From Anaerolineae bacterium (GTDB lineage Bacteria > Chloroflexota > Anaerolineae > Aggregatilineales > UBA3940): a stretch of 10,548 bases of DNA. The notes beneath the pieces are model-generated. The model saw only the letters and a program-made list of their open reading frames with translations. It ran no database searches and was not told the DNA's origin. Of the stretch, positions 6,539 through 10,548 are shown piece after piece (positions within the stretch are counted from its first letter, which is position 1; the number at the start of each line of letters is the position of its first letter). The position numbers and the translations under genes were made by a program. The stretch spans positions 1 to 10,548 of the forward strand of contig JADZAD010000045.1 of the NCBI GenBank assembly GCA_020852775.1, in the 5' to 3' direction.

Positions 6539-7794
6539 TGCGGTCCGTGATGATTGATACAGAACGCTTGCTGCGTTCGATCCGTGATCTGGCCGCACTC
6601 GGGCAGGATCAGGCCGGAGGGAATACCCGGCTGGCCTATACCCCACCGGACACCGAGGCGCGGTGCTGGCTGCTCGATCAGCTCGCGCACAGTGGCTTCT
6701 CCGTGATGGTGGACGCGCTGGGGGACATCTTCGCGCTGGAACCTGGCGCACTACCGGATGCTTCCCCGCTGTTGAGTGGCTCGCATATTGATACCGTGCC
6801 GCAGGGCGGGAAGTACGACGGGGCGCTGGGAGTGCTGGTCGCGCTGGAGGCGATCCGCTCGATTATGCAGGCCGATCCGTATGCCGGGCAGCGCCATCCC
6901 ATCGCCTTGCTGGTCACCGGCACGGAGGAATCCAGCCGCTTTAACCTGAGCTGTATGGCCAGCCGCCTGCTGACCGGTGACCTCGACCCGGCGGTGATCG
7001 ACTCTGCGTGTGACGCGGATGGAGTCACGATCCGCGAAGCCCTTGCCGGGGCCGGACTACCGGTTGAGCGTCTTGCGGAACTCCGGCGCACACCCGGCTG
7101 GTTCCGCGAGTTCATTGAGGTGCATATCGACCAGTCTTTTGACCTGGAGCGTGCTGGCGTTCCGCTGGGCGTGGTGACCGGGATCGCCGCGCCTGTCCGC
7201 CTGCGCGTAGTCCTTGAGGGACTTGCGGAGCACTCCGGTGCGACCCCGATGCCGCCACGCCGTGACGCACTGGCCGGGGCCGCTGAGGTGATCCTGGCGG
7301 TGGAACATGCCGCCCGGAGCCGGGCTGAACGAGGCGCGGTCGGAACGGTGGGCGTGATCAATGCCGAACCGGGGTCGATCAATACCATCCCCGGGCGGGT
7401 CACACTGGGCGTTGACCTGCGCGCCGCGGAGGCCGCCCTGCTGGCGGAACTGGAGCAGGAAGTGACGCAGGCGGTTTACGAGGTTGCGTCACGCCGGGCG
7501 CTCACAGCATCCATTGAGACACTCTCCCGTGCCGTCCCGGTGACCATCCCGGAGGAGCGCCTTACCCGGCTCGAAGCTGCCTGCGAAGCCACCGGGGCCG
7601 GCTCGATCCGGCTGGTCAGCCGTGCCGCGCATGATACCATGTATCTGAGCCAGCATGGGCCGGTCGCCATGCTGTTTGTGCGTAACCCCGCCGGGATCAG
7701 CCATAACCCCGCTGAGGCCGCCCGCGACGAGGACATCGTCCTCTCTGCCAGGGTGCTGGCGGCCTGTCTGCTTGATTCTGCCCACCGCCCGTAA
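6538..7794 (+). CDS. M20 amidohydrolase, allantoate / N-carbamoyl amino acid hydrolase family
   Basis: A 418-residue Zn-dependent hydrolase of the hydantoinase/carbamoylase branch (AllC, HyuC, beta-ureidopropionase), the usual 400-420 length. Metal ligands: H83 in SGSHIDTVPQGG, D94 in KYDGALG, E131 after catalytic E130 in TGTEESSRF, H196 in EVHIDQS and H389 in GISHNPAE. The dimerisation domain shows H232 in EHSGATPMPPRRDA and N282/R287 in GSINTIPGRV, the substrate-contact positions. The usual HIEQG reads HIDQS here, a conservative departure. ATG 6538 overlaps the rbsD stop; ATG 6550 is a possible alternative. Substrate specificity cannot be decided: allantoate would link to the ureidoglycine aminohydrolase at 1-672, while N-carbamoyl-beta-alanine would link to the DHOD/PreA-like gene directly downstream. 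Confidence 0.9.
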   Translation: MRSVMIDTERLLRSIRDLAALGQDQAGGNTRLAYTPPDTEARCWLLDQLAHSGFSVMVDALGDIFALEPGALPDASPLLSGSHIDTVPQGGKYDGALGVLVALEAIRSIMQADPYAGQRHPIALLVTGTEESSRFNLSCMASRLLTGDLDPAVIDSACDADGVTIREALAGAGLPVERLAELRRTPGWFREFIEVHIDQSFDLERAGVPLGVVTGIAAPVRLRVVLEGLAEHSGATPMPPRRDALAGAAEVILAVEHAARSRAERGAVGTVGVINAEPGSINTIPGRVTLGVDLRAAEAALLAELEQEVTQAVYEVASRRALTASIETLSRAVPVTIPEERLTRLEAACEATGAGSIRLVSRAAHDTMYLSQHGPVAMLFVRNPAGISHNPAEAARDEDIVLSARVLAACLLDSAHRP

Positions 7795-7805
7795 GAGGTG
7801 CCGTC

Positions 7806-8756
7806 ATGCCTGAGCCGTACCCGCGCCGCCAGCGCTTCAGCGACCTGATCCCGCTGCGGAATCCCTTCATCCTGGCATCCGGGCCCCCGGGCCGCCACGC
7901 CGAAGGTATGATCCAGTTCGGCAGGACGGCGGGGGCCGTGGTCGGCAAGTCGGCTACGCTCCACGCCCAGCAGGGCAACCCGCAGCCACGTATTGCACGG
8001 GTAGGCCAGTGGGGGATGATCAACTGGGAGGACCTGCCCAACCCCGGCTACAAGGCCTTCGCGGAGATGATCGCGCAGGCCAAACAGGAATCCCCTGCCC
8101 CGATTATCGGCTCGATTGGCCCGCTGGAGAGCGTCGATGAGCAACTGCTGATAGCCCACGCCTTTGAGGACGCCGGGGCGGACGCGCTCGAACTGGATTT
8201 CAAGTGGGGTGCAGGCTTCGGTGATGACCTGCTCTCCCGGCTGACGGGCGCGATCAAGCAGGTGGTACGCATCCCGGTGATCGTCAAGCTCTCGCCGTAT
8301 ATCGGTGATATTGTGGACAACGCCATCGCCGCCGAGCAGGCCGGTGCGGATGCGATCAGTGCGATCAACACCGTTTACCCGGCGATGAAGATCAATGTGG
8401 ATACCGGTAAGCCCGCTCTGTCGTTCGGATCCGGTGGCCTCTCCGGCGGACCGATCCTGACGATTGCGGTCGCGGCGGTCTACCGTATCTATAAGGCGAC
8501 GACCATCCCGGTGCTGGCTTCTGGTGGCGTCACCTGCGCGGAAGACGCTCTGCAGCACGTCATGGCCGGGGCCGACGCGGTACAGGTCTGCACTGCCGCG
8601 ATGATCGAGGGCCCGGAGGTCTTCACCCGCCTGAATACGGAACTGGATGCACTCCTCTCCCGGCTGGGCTACTCCTCGCTGGATGAATGCCGGGGTATCG
8701 CCCACCAGACAGCACTGCATGTCCCCAGCAGCGCCACCGCGAAGCCAAAGAACTGA
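7806..8756 (+). CDS. Dihydroorotate/dihydropyrimidine dehydrogenase-like FMN protein
   Basis: A 316-residue TIM-barrel flavoprotein of the DHODH class 1/PreA superfamily. Seen: the opening NPFILASGPPG (19-29), K48 in VVGKSAT, K161 in VIVKLSP, N188 in SAINTV, GSGGLSGGPI (208-217), and the FMN-phosphate segments ASGGVTCAEDAL (238-249) and MAGADAVQVCTA (253-264). The loop that in DHODH and DPD carries the catalytic Cys (N-x-SCP and following) reads ELDFKWGAGFGDD (129-141), with no Cys or Ser in it, so the reaction may differ. No iron-sulfur motif is present. The start is 11 nt after the M20 stop with GAGGTG 5 nt upstream, so it belongs to the rbsD-M20 operon. A role in nucleobase or ureide metabolism is inferred from context; pyrimidine biosynthesis is less likely because no pyr genes are nearby. 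Confidence 0.8.
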   Translation: MPEPYPRRQRFSDLIPLRNPFILASGPPGRHAEGMIQFGRTAGAVVGKSATLHAQQGNPQPRIARVGQWGMINWEDLPNPGYKAFAEMIAQAKQESPAPIIGSIGPLESVDEQLLIAHAFEDAGADALELDFKWGAGFGDDLLSRLTGAIKQVVRIPVIVKLSPYIGDIVDNAIAAEQAGADAISAINTVYPAMKINVDTGKPALSFGSGGLSGGPILTIAVAAVYRIYKATTIPVLASGGVTCAEDALQHVMAGADAVQVCTAAMIEGPEVFTRLNTELDALLSRLGYSSLDECRGIAHQTALHVPSSATAKPKN

Positions 8757-8761
8757 ACACG

Positions 8762-8833
8762 CACAACCGGTTGTCTGGTATTCCCTCATGACAGGTGTCA
8801 CCTTTACGGCGACGGATGTCATGAGGGGTTGTG
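8762..8833 (+). repeat. Nested inverted repeat after the DHOD-like gene (possible terminator)
   Basis: Perfect 11-bp arms CCCTCATGACA (8783-8793) and TGTCATGAGGG (8817-8827) continue inward with a few mismatches to a 5-nt loop TTTAC (8803-8807), giving about 20-bp arms. Outside it CACAAC (8762-8767) pairs with GTTGTG (8828-8833). A separate 12-bp palindrome ACAACCGGTTGT lies at 8763-8774. The hairpin starts 26 nt after the upstream stop and is followed by a G/T-rich run, not a pure T-run, so termination of the rbsD operon is plausible but not classic; an operator is an alternative. Confidence 0.6.
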
Positions 8834-8857
8834 TTGTATCAGTCCGAGTGCTATGAT
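8829..8857 (+). promoter_or_regulatory. Promoter of the csoR-copZ-copA operon
   Basis: TTGTGT (8829-8834, 3/6 to the -35) and TATGAT (8852-8857, 5/6 to the -10) are separated by 17 nt. Transcription would begin near 8864, just before the CsoR-type operator. The -35 abuts the end of the preceding hairpin. Confidence 0.6.
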
Positions 8858-8866
8858 CAGGTCAAT

Positions 8867-8895
8867 GGTTACCCCCTCCCCCTGGGGGTGGGGTC
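8867..8895 (+). promoter_or_regulatory. CsoR-type copper operator
   Basis: A C-tract/G-tract pseudo-palindrome centred on T8883: CCCCC (8878-8882) and GGGGG (8884-8888), then T/T, then CCCC (8873-8876) and GGGG (8890-8893), preceded by GGTTA. This resembles the known M. tuberculosis CsoR operator, which also has C-rich and G-rich halves flanked by GTA/TAC. It overlaps the early transcribed region just upstream of csoR, so apo-CsoR bound here would block the operon and Cu(I) would release it (established for the family, inferred here). Confidence 0.75.
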
Positions 8896-8913
8896 AGCGC
8901 AGCGGAGGCTGAA

Positions 8914-9201
8914 ATGCACGCAGCGGATGGTCATCACAGCGACATCCGCAACCGCCTGAAAAGCGTCGCAGGGCACGTCACTGGGATTGTCCGGATGGTC
9001 GATGAAGGGCAGTACTGCATCGACGTGATCCAGCAGATTCAGGCTGTACAGGCTGCACTTGATAAGGTCAGCCTGATGGTACTGGACGACCATATGCATC
9101 ACTGTGTCACCGAGGCGATTCGCAGTGACAACCCCGACGAACGTGAGCGTGTGCTCGCGGAGATCCGGGATGTCTTCGCGGCCCGCTCCCGGCTGCGCTA
9201 G
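8914..9201 (+). CDS. csoR: Copper-sensing transcriptional repressor CsoR
   Basis: A 95-residue all-helical protein of the CsoR/RcnR (DUF156) family. It opens with the family's DIRNRLKSVAGHVTGIVRMVDEG segment (split here as DIRNRLKSVAGH and VTGIVRMVDEG) and carries the Cu(I) ligand set C35 (YCIDVIQQI), H60 and C64 (LDDHMHHCV) with the x-H-xxx-C spacing of CsoR rather than the His-rich N-terminus of RcnR or FrmR. The His residues at 2, 7 and 8 are an additional feature but the core is CsoR. GGAGG at 8904-8908 sits 5 nt before ATG 8914. It is the first gene of its own target operon, with a matching operator directly upstream, so it is autoregulated. copZ and copA follow on the same strand. Confidence 0.95.
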   Translation: MHAADGHHSDIRNRLKSVAGHVTGIVRMVDEGQYCIDVIQQIQAVQAALDKVSLMVLDDHMHHCVTEAIRSDNPDERERVLAEIRDVFAARSRLR

Positions 9202-9232
9202 TTCATCTATCAGACAAGACAGGAAGGGTACA

Positions 9233-9466
9233 ATGTCCGAAAAGACGGTGGTTCTCCCGGTAAATGGTATGACCTGCAACGGTTGCGTCAACGCCGTGCG
9301 GCTGGGCCTGAGCGATCTCGAGGGTGTGTCGGGTGTGCAGGTGACACTCCAGCCCGGTGAAGCGACAGTGACCTACGACCCGGCGAAGCTCGACGTGAAG
9401 CGCATGGTGAGCGAAGTCTCCGAAGTGGGCTACAGCGTCGTCGAGGCGGGGATCAGGGAGGCCTGA
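9233..9466 (+). CDS. copZ: CopZ-like copper chaperone (single HMA domain)
   Basis: A 77-residue protein made of one heavy-metal-associated domain, carrying Cu(I) to the CopA ATPase in the cytoplasm. The metal site is GMTCNGCVNAV with C15 and C18; V-T-Y-D-P at about 46-50 and the GYSVVEAG end match the ferredoxin-like fold. AGGAAGGG at 9221-9228 precedes ATG 9233. The frame is open further upstream into csoR, but that segment has no HMA homology. It lies 31 nt after csoR and 1 nt before copA, so it is in the operon. The Cys residues fall at exactly the same positions (15 and 18) as in the first HMA domain of CopA, and the two N-termini align without gaps (MSEKTVVLPVNGMTC against MAEKQISLPVTGMTC), which points to a shared duplication origin. 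Confidence 0.93.
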   Translation: MSEKTVVLPVNGMTCNGCVNAVRLGLSDLEGVSGVQVTLQPGEATVTYDPAKLDVKRMVSEVSEVGYSVVEAGIREA

Positions 9467-9467
9467 T

Positions 9468-10548
9468 ATGGCCGAAAAGCAGATCAGCCTGCCCGTTACG
9501 GGCATGACCTGCGCGTCCTGTGTCAACGTCGTCGAGCGCGGCCTGAAGAAGCTCGACGGCGTCGGACAGGTGGACGTCAACCTCGCGCTGGAACGGGCGA
9601 CCGTGCTGTATGACCCGGAGAAGGTCAAACCGGCGGACTTGGTCGAGCGGGTACACAGGAGCGGCTATGGTGTCGCCACGACGACGATCGAACTGCCGAT
9701 CACCGGAATGACCTGCGCCAACTGTGTGAATACCGTCGAACGCGGCCTTCGCAAGCTGGACGGCGTCACCGAGGCGTCAGTCAATCTCGCCACCGAGAAG
9801 GCGACCGTGACCTACATGGCCGGGCAGTTGACCCGCCGGGACATTATCCGGCAGGTTGAGAAGACCGGTTACGGGGTGGTGGAAGCTGGCGCGGACGAGG
9901 AGATCGAGGATGCCGAGCGTAACGCCCGTGAAGCCGAGATCCGGCGGCAGCAGCGACTGTTCGTGATCGGTGCGGCGTTCAGCCTGCCGCTGTTCCTCTT
10001 TAGCATGCTGCGTGATTTCGGCCTGATCGGGATGTGGGCGCATGATCCGTGGGTGAACTACGTCTTCTGGGCGCTGGCGACCCCGGTGCAGTTCTACGTC
10101 GGCTGGCAGTACTACGATGGCGCGTACAAGGCGCTGCGTAATGGCGCCGCTAACATGGACGTACTCGTCGCACTCGGTTCGAGTGTGGCCTACGTCTACT
10201 CAATTGCGGTCACTGTAGCCATACCAATGGAGCACGTCTACTTCGAGACCGCCGCGGTGATTATCACCCTGATCGTGCTGGGTAAACTGCTTGAAGCACG
10301 TGCCAAGGGCCGCACCAGCGAAGCGATCAAGCAGTTGATGGGGCTGCGCGCCAGGACCGCCCGCATCGTCCGTGATGGCCAGGAAGTCGATATCCCGATC
10401 GACACGGTCGAGGTCGGCGATATCGTCATCGTGCGCCCGGGTGAGAAGGTCCCGGTTGACGGGGTCGTGGTGGATGGCGCCAGTTTCGTGGACGAGAGCA
10501 TGATCACCGGCGAAAGCCTGCCGGTCGAAAAGCGGCGCGGCGAGAAGG
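9468..10548 (+). CDS. copA: P1B-type Cu(I)-exporting ATPase CopA (C-terminus cut by window end)
   Basis: My translation from ATG 9468 stays open for 360 codons to the window edge; full CopA proteins are about 750-830 residues, so half is missing. Order: HMA1 with C15-A-S-C18 (to about residue 70), HMA2 with C83-A-N-C86 (about 73-140), a charged linker (about 142-162), then four hydrophobic segments near 164-184, 196-215, 230-250 and 258-276, and the start of the actuator domain with the dephosphorylation motif TGES at 347-350. NMDVLVALGSS (229-239) is typical of copper pumps. The CPC, DKTG and nucleotide domains lie beyond the window, so Cu(I) specificity rests on the HMA domains and on csoR-copZ. 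AGGGAGG (9455-9461) precedes the start; only 1 nt separates it from copZ. Confidence 0.95.
   Translation, partial: MAEKQISLPVTGMTCASCVNVVERGLKKLDGVGQVDVNLALERATVLYDPEKVKPADLVERVHRSGYGVATTTIELPITGMTCANCVNTVERGLRKLDGVTEASVNLATEKATVTYMAGQLTRRDIIRQVEKTGYGVVEAGADEEIEDAERNAREAEIRRQQRLFVIGAAFSLPLFLFSMLRDFGLIGMWAHDPWVNYVFWALATPVQFYVGWQYYDGAYKALRNGAANMDVLVALGSSVAYVYSIAVTVAIPMEHVYFETAAVIITLIVLGKLLEARAKGRTSEAIKQLMGLRARTARIVRDGQEVDIPIDTVEVGDIVIVRPGEKVPVDGVVVDGASFVDESMITGESLPVEKRRGEK

Noticed and set aside
7476..8822. A 448-codon open frame on the minus strand opposite the M20 and DHOD-like genes
   Set aside because: It spans two well-supported plus-strand genes and the hairpin region and resembles no protein family; an antisense shadow.

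Overview
The window is a gene-dense, GC-rich (roughly 60% or more by eye) bacterial chromosomal segment with short intergenic gaps, mixed strands and no mobile elements, RNA genes or CRISPR. The mix of genes (sugar kinase, sugar isomerase, Leloir enzymes, CE7 esterase, ureide/pyrimidine-type amidohydrolase, CsoR/CopA) fits a heterotrophic saccharolytic bacterium. My impression of the protein style is Chloroflexota (Anaerolineae-like), but this is a guess from family resemblance and not a demonstrated assignment.

Layout. (1) 1-2786, minus strand, transcribed right to left: a PfkB-family sugar kinase, a double-SIS-domain sugar-phosphate isomerase/deglycase-like protein, and a cupin that matches (S)-ureidoglycine aminohydrolase and is cut by the window start. 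(2) 2787-2895: divergent promoter region. (3) 2896-5085, plus strand: galT-galK of the Leloir pathway. galT probably starts at a GTG and galK follows after 3 nt. (4) 5082-6053, minus strand: a CE7 acetyl-xylan esterase/cephalosporin-C deacetylase, convergent with galK; the two stop codons share a CTAG. (5) 6054-6142: second divergent promoter region. (6) 6143-8756, plus strand: a tight operon of rbsD (ribose pyranase), an M20 amidohydrolase of the allantoate/N-carbamoyl amino acid family, and a dihydroorotate/dihydropyrimidine dehydrogenase-like flavoprotein. (7) 8757-8913: a long nested inverted repeat, then a sigma70-like promoter with a CsoR-type C-tract/G-tract operator. (8) 8914-10548, plus strand: csoR, a CopZ-like copper chaperone and copA, whose C-terminal part is cut by the window end.

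How the genes work together. galTK convert galactose to glucose-1-phosphate, and the CE7 esterase would deacetylate xylo-oligosaccharides, so the middle block is hemicellulose/galactoside use. The csoR-copZ-copA block is a self-contained copper efflux operon. The two less obvious units are the kinase-SIS-ureidoglycine aminohydrolase set and the rbsD-M20-DHOD set. Each combines a sugar-handling protein with an enzyme of ureide or nucleobase breakdown, which suggests nucleoside or N-glycoside catabolism; that reading is inference from gene neighbourhood and is the most interesting open question here.
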